From: DAIUCA01 sp964613675
GTDB taxonomy: Bacteria > Pseudomonadota > Gammaproteobacteria > Competibacterales > Competibacteraceae
Assembly: GCA_964613675.1 (NCBI GenBank)
Contig: CAZTIH010000084.1
Coordinates: 1-11,230 of the forward strand
Reading direction: 5' to 3'
Length of the DNA stretch: 11,230 nt
The position numbers and the translations under genes were made by a program. Position 1 is the stretch's first letter. Every line of letters starts with the position of its first letter. The notes below the pieces were generated by a model that saw only the letters and a list, made by a program, of their open reading frames with translations, ran no database searches and was not told where the DNA came from. This document shows positions 1 through 6,698 of the stretch, piece by piece.

Positions 1-87
1 ATCGTTGAATAGCCCCACGAAAAGAATCGCCGTCAGGGCCAAAAAGCCGATCAAGGGCAGGGCAAATAACAGACGTAAATTAGGCAT
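1..87 (-). CDS. ccmG: CcmG/DsbE thioredoxin-like protein, N-terminal fragment (runs off the left edge)
   Basis: Only the first 29 codons are present. They read MPNLRLLFALPLIGFLALTA and continue through a hydrophobic stretch to LFND. This is a short positively charged start followed by one membrane segment (about residues 6-27), as expected for the membrane anchor of CcmG. In the family this periplasmic thioredoxin-fold protein reduces the CXXCH cysteines of apocytochrome c before haem attachment. The thioredoxin domain and its CXXC motif lie outside the window, so the call rests on the anchor and on position directly after ccmF. The ATG lies inside the end of ccmF and the two genes overlap by 8 bases, which suggests translational coupling. 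The alternative is another membrane-anchored Ccm protein. Confidence 0.8.
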   Translation of the reverse strand, partial: MPNLRLLFALPLIGFLALTAILFVGLFND

Positions 88-2062
88 GGACGACCTGTGA
101 CTGCGCATTTTTGACTTTGTGTTTTAGGCGATAACGACGGTCACTCAAAGCAATTCCGCCCCCTAAAGCCATGAGCAGCGTTCCCCCCCATACCCATCGC
201 ATAAACGGTTTGTATTGAATCCGAACCGCCCACGCGCCATCGGGCAATGGTTCACCCAACGCCACGTAGAGGTCACGGGTGAATCCCGGCAACAATCCTA
301 CCTCGGTCATGGGCATCTGACGGACGGTGTAGAACCGTTTTTCGGGATGCAGAATCGCGATAATTTCGTCTGTACCGTCTGCACGCCGACGAATAATTTC
401 GATGTCGGCTTTCGTCGAGGTGTAGTTGGGGCCTTGCAGATTCCGCAAGTTGATCATGTGAAAATCGTACGGGCCAACGGTAGCCGTCTGATCGTTCCCC
501 AAACGGACATCGCGTTCGGTGCTATAGGCCGACGTCAACGCAATCCCCACCGTGGTCACTGCTAACCCAAGGTGACCTAGCACCATGCCCACATAACTCC
601 GTGGAAGCTGCATCAAGCCCAACAGTTTGTTTTTACGGTGACGAAGCTGATCGTGGACATCGACGCACGCTCCCAATGTCACCCAAATCGCCAAGCCCAC
701 GGCCAGTCCTACCATCAGAGTCACTTCACCATAGCCCCAGTACGGCAGTGCAAATCCCGCCACTAGACTCAACAGGGCAAAGGGAATCAAGCGGACGAGG
801 CGATGAGGCTCGTGTTGTTTCCAGCGAAGCAAGGGACCCACGCCTAGAAACGCCATCAGCACCATCATGAGCGGCAAAAATAGCAGATTGAAGTAGGGCG
901 GCCCCACCGACAGTTTTCCCATCCCCAACACGTCCCAAGCCAAGGGAAAGAGCGTCCCGATGAAGACCACGCTTAACGCAGCCATTAGCAATAAGTTATT
1001 GATTAATAACCCCATTTCCCGCGATACGAGACTGAATGTGCCGCCGGGCTGTAACAGTGGTGCCCGCAACGCGACCAGCAGGAGTGCTCCCCCGGTGATT
1101 ACGACTAACAAGGCCAAAATGAACATCCCGCGACTGGGATCGCTGGCGAAGGAGTGAACCGAGGTGAGTACCCCCGACCGCACCAAAAATGCCCCCAACA
1201 AGCTCAATGAAAAGGTCAAAATTGCCAATAACACGGTCCAAGCTCGAAAGACGCCGCGTTTTTCCGTTGCTGCAAGGGAGTGCATCAGCGCCGTTCCTGC
1301 CAACCAGGGCATGAAGGACGCATTTTCAACCGGGTCCCAAAACCACCAACCGCCCCAGCCGAGTTCGTAGTAGGCCCAAAAGCTCCCCAACGAGATTCCC
1401 AGTGTCAAGAAACCCCACGCGGCGGTTGTCCAAGGGCGGGCGTAACGGGCCCAGGCGCTGTCCAAACGCCCCATCCACAACGCCGCAATCACGCAGGCAA
1501 AGGCGACCGCAAAGCCGACGTAACCCATGTACAGCAACGGTGGATGGAAAATGAGTCCCGGATCTTGTAGGAGCGGGTTGAGATCCTGACCCTCCAAGGG
1601 GAAGAAGGGCAGGTAACGGTTGAAGGGATTGGAGGTAAACAGCACGAAGCCCAAAAATCCCGCGTTAATCAAGCCTAAGACGGCCAAAACCCGTCCCCGC
1701 AACGCGATATGAATGGTGCGGCTCCCCCACGCGAAAGCAGCTCCCCAGCCCGCGAGAACCATTACCCACAAGAGCAGTGAACCTTCGTGGCCTCCCCAGA
1801 CGGCCGAAATTTGGTAATACCACGGCAGTTTGGTGTTGCTGTTCTGCGCGACATAAATCACCGAGAAATCGTTCTGCAAAAACGCCCAGCACAAACAGAT
1901 AAAGCTGATAAAACAAAAGACAAATTGGCCATAAGCGGCGGTAGGGGCGGTATAGAACAGCGCGATTTGATGGCGCGTACTCCCCCACAGGGGCAAACCA
2001 AACTGTAACAGGCTGAGGCTAAAGGCCAGCCACAACGCGAAGTGCCCAATTTCCGGTAACAT
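80..2062 (-). CDS. ccmF: Haem lyase subunit CcmF
   Basis: CcmF is the large membrane subunit of the System I cytochrome c synthetase. It takes haem from holo-CcmE and works with CcmH to form the thioether bonds to apocytochrome c on the periplasmic side. The 660-residue protein has the length usual for the family and many membrane segments. The WWD haem-handling motif is at residues 235-250 (GWGGWWFWDPVENASF). Conserved histidines fall at H173 (IFHPPLLY), H261 (MHSLA), H303 (SVHSF) and H497 (VLGHLG); these match the four functional histidines of the E. coli protein, three with identical numbering. The ATG has a TAGGAG ribosome binding site at 2069-2074 that overlaps the ccmE stop codon. The 3' end overlaps the ccmG start by 8 bases. 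No key residue is missing. Confidence 0.97.
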   Translation of the reverse strand: MLPEIGHFALWLAFSLSLLQFGLPLWGSTRHQIALFYTAPTAAYGQFVFCFISFICLCWAFLQNDFSVIYVAQNSNTKLPWYYQISAVWGGHEGSLLLWVMVLAGWGAAFAWGSRTIHIALRGRVLAVLGLINAGFLGFVLFTSNPFNRYLPFFPLEGQDLNPLLQDPGLIFHPPLLYMGYVGFAVAFACVIAALWMGRLDSAWARYARPWTTAAWGFLTLGISLGSFWAYYELGWGGWWFWDPVENASFMPWLAGTALMHSLAATEKRGVFRAWTVLLAILTFSLSLLGAFLVRSGVLTSVHSFASDPSRGMFILALLVVITGGALLLVALRAPLLQPGGTFSLVSREMGLLINNLLLMAALSVVFIGTLFPLAWDVLGMGKLSVGPPYFNLLFLPLMMVLMAFLGVGPLLRWKQHEPHRLVRLIPFALLSLVAGFALPYWGYGEVTLMVGLAVGLAIWVTLGACVDVHDQLRHRKNKLLGLMQLPRSYVGMVLGHLGLAVTTVGIALTSAYSTERDVRLGNDQTATVGPYDFHMINLRNLQGPNYTSTKADIEIIRRRADGTDEIIAILHPEKRFYTVRQMPMTEVGLLPGFTRDLYVALGEPLPDGAWAVRIQYKPFMRWVWGGTLLMALGGGIALSDRRYRLKHKVKNAQSQVVHA

Positions 2063-2071
2063 GATTGACTC

Positions 2072-2527
2072 CTATGGATTGGTGTTGGCGAGCGCGTTAA
2101 CGTGCATTTTTTCGAGATCTGCTGCGATTTCGGCGGGCATGTAATTCTCGTCGTGCTTGGCTAACACCTCGGCCGCCTTCACAAACCCCTCGCCCTCCAA
2201 CATTCCCCTCGCCACGATGCCCTGACCTTCGCGAAATAGGTCGGGCAAGATGCCTTCAAATTGCACCGTCACCGATGCGCCGTAGCTATCCGTAAGATCG
2301 AAGTACACCCTGAGACTTTCGGGATCGCGTTTAACACTGTTTTCCACGACCACCCCGCCGACGCGAATGACGCGATTCGAGGGCGCTTCACCGTTGCGAA
2401 TCTGATGGGGAAGGTAAAAAAGATTGAGATTCTGACCGAGGGCGTACAGCGTGAGCGCGACAGCACTCCCGACGCCTACCACAAGGCCCAGAACCATCGC
2501 TAATCGACGACGACGACGTGGATGCAT
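2072..2527 (-). CDS. ccmE: Periplasmic haem chaperone CcmE
   Basis: CcmE is a membrane-anchored periplasmic chaperone that binds haem covalently through one histidine and passes it to CcmF. The 151-residue protein begins with an Arg-rich cytoplasmic tail (residues 4-8) and a single membrane segment (about 9-31). An OB-fold domain follows, with the typical VGGVVVENSVKR and YFDLTDSYG stretches (about 56-83). The haem-binding motif LAKHDENYMP gives His125 as the covalent ligand and Tyr129 as the likely axial ligand. It is therefore the HxxxY type, not the CxxxY variant. A TAGGAG ribosome binding site (2538-2543) lies within the end of ccmD, 10 bases from the ATG. Only two bases separate the ccmD stop from this start. 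Confidence 0.96.
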   Translation of the reverse strand: MHPRRRRRLAMVLGLVVGVGSAVALTLYALGQNLNLFYLPHQIRNGEAPSNRVIRVGGVVVENSVKRDPESLRVYFDLTDSYGASVTVQFEGILPDLFREGQGIVARGMLEGEGFVKAAEVLAKHDENYMPAEIAADLEKMHVNALANTNP

Positions 2528-2529
2528 GA

Positions 2530-2727
2530 TTATTTTTCTCCTAGATCGGCCGTGAGAGCCGTTTTTACTTTGGATTCAGCGAGTTGCTTTAAGAGCACAC
2601 GATGACGGCGGTACGGAGCGACATAAAGATAAATCGCTAAAAGCACTGCAATGGCATAGGACGACCAGACAAACTCGCCGTACCCGCCCATCGCGATAAA
2701 ATCGGATAAACTATTGAATTGTAACAT
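2530..2727 (-). CDS. ccmD: Haem exporter accessory protein CcmD
   Basis: CcmD is a small single-span membrane protein that in the family helps holo-CcmE leave the CcmC complex. The 65-residue product has the conserved N-terminal pattern SLSDFIAMGGYGEFVWSSY, then one membrane helix (about residues 18-38), then a basic segment (YRRHRVLLKQL) and a soluble tail. The tail is at the longer end for this small family. No good ribosome binding site is visible upstream: the minus strand there reads CGACCTCCGAAAATT, which resembles the complement of such a site. Translation may depend on coupling to ccmC, whose stop codon lies 15 bases before this ATG. Its place between ccmC and ccmE is the standard one. 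Confidence 0.92.
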   Translation of the reverse strand: MLQFNSLSDFIAMGGYGEFVWSSYAIAVLLAIYLYVAPYRRHRVLLKQLAESKVKTALTADLGEK

Positions 2728-2742
2728 AATTTTCGGAGGTCG

Positions 2743-3486
2743 TTACGGATGTAACTTGCGTTCGAGTAGGTGATTGCGTGTGCGTTGCAGAACGGTTAAC
2801 GCCGCAAAACAGCTACAGGCCGCCAACATGACGAGTAGCGGATACAACATTTCCGCTGCCATCGAAGGCCGACCAAACTTTAGGAGCGTGGCAGGTTGAT
2901 GGAGGGTGTACCACCAGTCCACCGAATACTTAATGATCGGAATATTGATGACCCCCACCAATGCCAACAACGCACTGGCGCGTTCTGCCTGTTCGGGGTC
3001 TTCGATCGCGTCCTGTAAGGCCAAATAACCCAGGTATAAGAAAAACAAGATGAGCGTCGAGGTGAGGCGGGCGTCCCATACCCAGTAGGTGCCCCACATG
3101 GGTTTGCCCCACAACGCCCCCGTTACCAGGGCGAGAAACGTAAATGCCGCACCGACGGGCGCACAACTTTTAGCAACTGCCGCCTGTACGTTGATGTGCC
3201 AAATGAGGTAAATCGCGCCACAAAAGGCCATCGCAACATAAAGCCCCATGCCCAACGCCGCAGCGGGGACGTGAATAAAAATGATTCGATAGCTGTCGCC
3301 TTGTTGGTAATCGGGGGGGGCAATCGCCAGTGACCAGGGAAGCCCAATCAAGAAGAGAACCAATGTAAGGATCGTCAACCACGGAATGAAGCGGTCGGCG
3401 AATTGGATAAACGCATTGGGCGACGCGAGGCGGTGTACCGAATGGGGCAACCAGAAACGCGGATGAAAAACCGAGTGAGCAGACAT
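2743..3486 (-). CDS. ccmC: Haem-handling membrane protein CcmC
   Basis: CcmC binds haem at the periplasmic face through two histidines and a WWD domain, and attaches it to CcmE. From the chosen ATG the protein has 247 residues and about six membrane segments. The histidine ligands are H72 (YRIIFIHVPAA) and H196 (TLHQPAT), spaced as in E. coli. The WWD motif reads WGTYWVWDARLTS at residues 131-143, with Tyr135 where Trp is usual. The frame stays open upstream to a GTG at 3561, and a TTG at 3534 is also possible. I chose the ATG at 3486 because family homology starts near residue 20 and because a large hairpin (3502-3559) occupies the upstream stretch. The chosen ATG has no clear ribosome binding site, so the start is uncertain by up to 25 codons. 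No ccmA or ccmB precedes it here. Confidence 0.94.
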   Translation of the reverse strand: MSAHSVFHPRFWLPHSVHRLASPNAFIQFADRFIPWLTILTLVLFLIGLPWSLAIAPPDYQQGDSYRIIFIHVPAAALGMGLYVAMAFCGAIYLIWHINVQAAVAKSCAPVGAAFTFLALVTGALWGKPMWGTYWVWDARLTSTLILFFLYLGYLALQDAIEDPEQAERASALLALVGVINIPIIKYSVDWWYTLHQPATLLKFGRPSMAAEMLYPLLVMLAACSCFAALTVLQRTRNHLLERKLHP

Positions 3487-3501
3487 GATGGGGTGGCTGA
3501 A

Positions 3502-3559
3502 GCGTTGTTTAGGAAGAGGCAAAATAGAGAGCAAGTAATTTTGCAATCCTACACAACGC
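3502..3559 (-). promoter_or_regulatory. Long imperfect hairpin in the ccmC leader
   Basis: Between the NRDE gene and ccmC is an inverted repeat with three matched blocks. Positions 3502-3508 pair with 3553-3559 (7 bp), 3510-3514 with 3547-3551 (5 bp) and 3519-3525 with 3538-3544 (7 bp). There is one mismatch, a small internal loop and a 12-base apical loop, giving 19 Watson-Crick pairs. No T-run follows on either strand, so it does not look like an intrinsic terminator. On the minus-strand RNA the 5' side of the middle block reads UAGGA, a ribosome-binding-site-like sequence that would be masked when folded. A role in control or stability of the ccm message is inference. Confidence 0.55.
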
Positions 3560-3589
3560 ACTTTCTAAGACAAAGATAAATAAGGATTT

Positions 3590-4333
3590 TTAGCCAATTC
3601 TTAAATTCAATGTTGTGTGCTGTGAGGCTGTTTTTTCAAGGACTTGCGCCTGAAACTGACGGTCAATTAACCACACGGTTTGGGCCAGCGTTCCGTAGTC
3701 GGGGCTGTCGATAAAAATGGGGGAAAGTCGCCGTTCCCACGCAATGCCCACGCCGGTATCGGGTAACTCGTCATCTGGCGGGGTGTTACGGTCGCTGAGG
3801 ATTGCAAAAAGGTCGTTGGGTGAAAACGGGCGTTGTAAACATTGGGTGAACTGTTCTCGACTGCGACGCACCTTCGGCCAAGGCGTATCCAGTGACGCAT
3901 TGCTGAGGGCGTAAATCCCCGAGGGGAGTGGGCGTAAATCGTGATTGCTAGAGAGGAAGTACAGGTAAGGATTTTGCGGATTGAGACTTCCCATCAGGAG
4001 GTTAACGCCGCCGTAGTCCGCCATGAGCCGTGTTTCTGCCCATACCGTCGGGGGATCGTGACCGACTAAAAAATCCTTGACCAAGTCTCCTCGTGACCGC
4101 TTGCCCGCTTCCAAAGGGCGTCGTCGGATATTTGTGACTGCTGCAAACCGTCCGTTTCGATGGAGACCGCACCAGGTTCCTCCTGCCCGTAGGTCGCGTC
4201 CCGCCAATATGTGCGGATGATCCGACCAAAATCCCAACGATGCGGTGGGACGATTGCGAAATTCATCCCGATTTGCGGCAAAAATGAGGGAATAATCGGG
4301 GTGGGTGTTCCATGCGAGCAAAATCAGACACAT
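3590..4333 (-). CDS. NRDE family protein (TANGO2-like, DUF833)
   Basis: The 247-residue protein opens with MCLILLAWNTHPDYSLIFAANRDE, carrying the family-defining Asn-Arg-Asp-Glu motif at residues 21-24. Other conserved family blocks are AGRDLRAGGTWCG (44-56), TNIR (67-70), the GDL segment near 82-84 and ALSNASLDTPWPKV (142-155). Cys2 follows the initiator Met and could become the N-terminal residue, as in Ntn-hydrolase-like folds; that catalytic idea is inference. It has no signal peptide or membrane span and is probably cytoplasmic. The bacterial function is unknown. Eukaryotic TANGO2/HRG-9 proteins have been linked to haem trafficking, although roles in lipid and CoA metabolism are also proposed. 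It lies immediately upstream of ccmC on the same strand. The start is supported by a GGGGGGA stretch 7 bases before the ATG. Confidence 0.9.
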   Translation of the reverse strand: MCLILLAWNTHPDYSLIFAANRDEFRNRPTASLGFWSDHPHILAGRDLRAGGTWCGLHRNGRFAAVTNIRRRPLEAGKRSRGDLVKDFLVGHDPPTVWAETRLMADYGGVNLLMGSLNPQNPYLYFLSSNHDLRPLPSGIYALSNASLDTPWPKVRRSREQFTQCLQRPFSPNDLFAILSDRNTPPDDELPDTGVGIAWERRLSPIFIDSPDYGTLAQTVWLIDRQFQAQVLEKTASQHTTLNLRIG

Positions 4334-4347
4334 GATTCATTCCCCCC

Positions 4348-4381
4348 AAAAATCCTTCGACTTCTGTAAACGAAATCGAAG
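4348..4381 (-). terminator. Possible intrinsic terminator after actP
   Basis: On the minus strand CTTCGATTTC (4381-4372) pairs with GAAGTCGAAG (4364-4355) over 10 positions, one of them a G-U wobble, around a 7-base loop. The sequence GATTTTT follows. The wobble position becomes a C-A mismatch on the plus strand, so the structure favours minus-strand RNA. The stem is only moderately GC-rich and the T-run is short, so termination may be partial. It lies between the actP stop and the NRDE-gene start, close to the ribosome binding site of the latter, and could act as a terminator or a leader structure. Confidence 0.45.
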
Positions 4382-4407
4382 AGATCAGATATTTAAGTAG
4401 AAATAGG

Positions 4408-6072
4408 TTAGTGGCTGACTGCGCCCTCAGCACCAATCCCCGTTTGACAGCGGATGTCTTGGGCAGCAAAGCCCGCACGGTCTTTTTGTCCCCGAGCGGA
4501 ACGGTCGAGTACTGAAAAGACATAGATTCCGACAAACGCCACCGTCACCGAAATTAACGCCGGATGCGTTGAGAAGAAAATTGGGGTCTCGTAGCCCAAA
4601 AGGTCAACCCATACGGTTTTGCTCAAGACTACCAGTGTCACCGAGGTGATAAGGCCCAACAATCCGCCGATTAGCGCCCCTAGGGTCGTCAATCCCGGCC
4701 AGAACATCGACATAAATAGCACGGGAAAATTGGCACTCGCCGCAATTGCAAAGGCTAATCCCACCATAAAAGCGATGTTCTGATGTTCAAATATAATTCC
4801 GAGCACAATCGCCAAAATTCCCATGACCACGGTCGCGATTTTAGAGATCAACATCTCGGTGCGTTCGTTGGAGCGGTTGGCCATGAAGACGCTGGCGTAT
4901 AAATCGTGAGAGACCGCCGATGCCCCCGCCAACGCCAATCCCGAGACCACCGCCAAGATCGTCGCGAAGGCTACCGCCGAAATAAATCCTAGGAAGATGT
5001 CGCCCCCAACGGCCTGCGCGAGGTGAATGGCGGCCATGTTGTTGCCCCCAATCAGTACGCCCTGGGCATCAAAGTAGTTCGGGTGGGGCATGAGCATGAC
5101 GACGGCCCCAAAGCCGATGATGAAGGTCAAGATGTAGAAATAACCGATAAATCCCGTCGCATAAAACACCGATTTACGGGCTTCTTTTGCATCGGACACT
5201 GTGAAAAAGCGCATCAAAATATGGGGTAACCCCGCCGTACCAAACATGAGCGCCACCCCCAACGACACCGCATCGTAAGGTGAAGTCACCAATCCGCCAG
5301 GGGCCATGAGGGCGTCCCCTTTGGGATGGAGCTGGATGGCTTTGTCGAAGAACAACACTAAATCAAAGCCCGTGACGGTTAACGCACCGGTCGCCATGAA
5401 AGTCGCTCCTGACAGCAGCAAAATGGCCTTGATAATTTGGACCCAGGTCGTGGCCAACATGCCGCCAAAAGTGACATACAGAATCATCAGAATGCCGACT
5501 AAGATCACAGCCACCGCGTAGTTTAGGCCAAAAAGAATCTGAATCAGCTTCCCTGCGCCGACCATTTGGGCAATCAGATATAAAGCCACTACCGCTAAAG
5601 AACCGAATGCAGAAAGGGTACGAATGGGGGTTTGGGCCAGACGATAAGAGGCGACATCGGCAAAAGTGTATTTACCCAAGTTTCGCAGCCGTTCTGCAAC
5701 GAGAAAAAGAATGATGGGCCATCCCACTAGAAATCCAATCGAATAAATTAAGCCGTCAAATCCACTGCCGTACACGAGCGCGGAAATCCCCAAAAACGAG
5801 GCCGCCGACATGAAATCACCCGCAATCGCTAGGCCATTCTGAAAGCCCGTAATTCCGCCGCCCGCTGTGTAAAAATCCTTGGCGGTGCGGGTCTGCAAAG
5901 CGGCCCAGTAGGTAATCCCCAGCGTAGCCATCACGAAGATCAGAAACATCGCAATGGCCGTAAGATTCAGGGGCTGGACCTCGACCGCGCCGTGAAGGGC
6001 GTCCGCTGCCCACAAAGGGATGCCCGCGAATAGAGCCGCCGTCATGAGTAAACCCAAAGAAAATCGCAACAT
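4408..6072 (-). CDS. actP: Acetate/cation symporter ActP (sodium:solute symporter family)
   Basis: This 554-residue inner-membrane permease takes up acetate and related short monocarboxylates with a cation. It begins with a signal-like segment (residues 1-23, ending PLWAADA), as in E. coli ActP. Long stretches then match that protein, including ITGFQNGLAIAGDFMSAASF (about 74-93), AQMVGAGKLI, GTAGLPHILMRFFTVSDAKE and ASAVSHDLYASVF. The C-terminus (RCQTGIGAEGAVSH) matches the E. coli end almost residue for residue, so the gene is full length. About 13 membrane helices are visible. A GGAGG lies 11 bases before the ATG, a slightly long spacing. yjcH precedes it by 60 bases, the usual yjcH-actP pairing, but acs is not adjacent in this window. 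A hairpin after the stop may end the unit. Confidence 0.96.
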   Translation of the reverse strand: MLRFSLGLLMTAALFAGIPLWAADALHGAVEVQPLNLTAIAMFLIFVMATLGITYWAALQTRTAKDFYTAGGGITGFQNGLAIAGDFMSAASFLGISALVYGSGFDGLIYSIGFLVGWPIILFLVAERLRNLGKYTFADVASYRLAQTPIRTLSAFGSLAVVALYLIAQMVGAGKLIQILFGLNYAVAVILVGILMILYVTFGGMLATTWVQIIKAILLLSGATFMATGALTVTGFDLVLFFDKAIQLHPKGDALMAPGGLVTSPYDAVSLGVALMFGTAGLPHILMRFFTVSDAKEARKSVFYATGFIGYFYILTFIIGFGAVVMLMPHPNYFDAQGVLIGGNNMAAIHLAQAVGGDIFLGFISAVAFATILAVVSGLALAGASAVSHDLYASVFMANRSNERTEMLISKIATVVMGILAIVLGIIFEHQNIAFMVGLAFAIAASANFPVLFMSMFWPGLTTLGALIGGLLGLITSVTLVVLSKTVWVDLLGYETPIFFSTHPALISVTVAFVGIYVFSVLDRSARGQKDRAGFAAQDIRCQTGIGAEGAVSH

Positions 6073-6132
6073 GAAAGACCGCGCCTCCAGAGTCTGAACG
6101 CTTGTAATTTAAGGGGGAGGAAGAGGTTAGAT

Positions 6133-6435
6133 TTACAGTAAATCTTGTTTGATTTGCTGGGTGAGCGAGTCAAATTCGCCATTGGCGCGATAGACATAAA
6201 CTCCTGTCAAAACAAATGCGCTCAAAATAATTAGGATGCCTAACGGAATCCCAATCGAAATCGACCCAATGAGTTTGATGCCCAGAACACTTGGGAAAAA
6301 CGCCACAACCATCACAAAGCTATAATAAATTCCCAGCATGATCGCGGATAATGTCCAGGCGAAGCGGGTCCGTTTGGAGACAAGTTCTTGATATTTAGGA
6401 TGGTTGCGAATGCGCTCGATCTGGTCTTGCTGCAT
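6133..6435 (-). CDS. yjcH: DUF485 inner-membrane protein, YjcH homologue
   Basis: This is a 100-residue membrane protein of the DUF485 family, which is commonly cotranscribed with acetate permease. It starts MQQDQIERIRNHPKYQELVSKR, carries two membrane helices (about residues 24-47 and 59-82) and ends with the family signature YRANGEFDSLTQQIK. The match to E. coli YjcH runs the whole length. Its function is not established; an accessory role in ActP stability or assembly is inference. The open frame extends upstream to 6546, but the extra residues are Arg- and Cys-rich, do not resemble the family, and cross a hairpin. I chose the ATG at 6435 because homology begins there and an AAGGAA ribosome binding site precedes it. 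actP follows by 60 bases on the same strand. Confidence 0.92.
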   Translation of the reverse strand: MQQDQIERIRNHPKYQELVSKRTRFAWTLSAIMLGIYYSFVMVVAFFPSVLGIKLIGSISIGIPLGILIILSAFVLTGVYVYRANGEFDSLTQQIKQDLL

Positions 6436-6442
6436 GGCGGAG

Positions 6443-6448
6443 TTCCTT
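6443..6448 (-). promoter_or_regulatory. Ribosome binding site deciding the yjcH start
   Basis: AAGGAA on the minus strand lies 7 bases before the ATG at 6435. It supports that start over the longer open frame beginning at 6546. Confidence 0.7.
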
Positions 6449-6470
6449 AGTAGAGAGGAGAAAACAGGGG

Positions 6471-6494
6471 GACGGCGACCTGAGTGTTGCCGTC
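6471..6494 (-). promoter_or_regulatory. GC-rich hairpin in the yjcH leader
   Basis: GACGGC at 6471-6476 pairs perfectly with GCCGTC at 6489-6494. The pairing extends by three more positions, one a G-U wobble on the plus strand, to a 9-bp stem with a 6-base loop (CTGAGT). It lies about 35 bases upstream of the yjcH ATG, in its probable mRNA leader. On the minus strand it is followed by a C/T-rich stretch, not a clean T-run, so an operator or a leader structure is as likely as a terminator. Confidence 0.35.
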
Positions 6495-6655
6495 GAAATG
6501 TAACACAGCACTTCGGAAGTTCACGGCTAAAATACGCATTGTCCACAGGGATTTTTGCGTTGCAGCGAGCAGCATGGACAAATTAATCAGCGACCCATTA
6601 GGATTTTTCGGCTGAATTCGCCCCGTTAATTTACGCGGTCATTTTAATTTTAATT

Positions 6656-6681
6656 GGCAAAAATCCGCCCAGATTTTTGCC
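6656..6681 (+). promoter_or_regulatory. Perfect 10-bp hairpin in the carA leader
   Basis: GGCAAAAATC (6656-6665) and GATTTTTGCC (6672-6681) are exact reverse complements around a 6-base loop (CGCCCA). The structure ends 11 bases before the ribosome binding site of carA. A T-rich tract (6641-6655) lies just upstream. No T-run follows the stem, so it is not a standard terminator. It could be a protein-binding operator or an RNA structure affecting carA expression. carAB operons are commonly controlled by arginine and pyrimidines, but the link to this hairpin is inference. Confidence 0.5.
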
Positions 6682-6692
6682 TTCAATTTATA

Positions 6693-6698
6693 GAGGGG
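6693..6698 (+). promoter_or_regulatory. Ribosome binding site for the TTG start of carA
   Basis: GAGGGG lies 7 bases before the TTG at 6706. There is no in-frame ATG nearby that would keep the conserved N-terminus, so this site fixes TTG as the start. Confidence 0.8.

Noticed and set aside
215..2008. Several open frames of 65-116 codons on the plus strand and other frames within ccmF
   Set aside because: They are antisense or out of frame to a well-supported CcmF, have low-complexity Arg/Pro-rich products and show no domain.
3487..3561. Longer CcmC from a GTG at 3561 or a TTG at 3534
   Set aside because: The extra sequence is not family-like and overlaps the long hairpin. It is not excluded, because the ATG at 3486 lacks a good ribosome binding site.
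3582..5880. Ten-base word AAGGATTTTT occurring four times (near 3582, 4069, 4348 and 5871)
   Set aside because: At 4069 and 5871 it simply encodes Lys-Asp-Phe in frame, and at 4348 it is part of the possible terminator tail. There is no regular spacing or longer shared consensus, so I do not call it a repeat family.
6436..6546. N-terminal extension of the yjcH product from a GTG at 6546
   Set aside because: The added residues do not match the family and cross a hairpin. The ATG at 6435 has its own ribosome binding site at the right distance.
6528..6588. Possible carA promoter elements: TAAAAT at 6528, or TTGCAG at 6560 with ATTAAT at 6582
   Set aside because: The first lacks a matching -35 and the second is a poor fit in both hexamers. 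Neither is good enough to annotate as a promoter.
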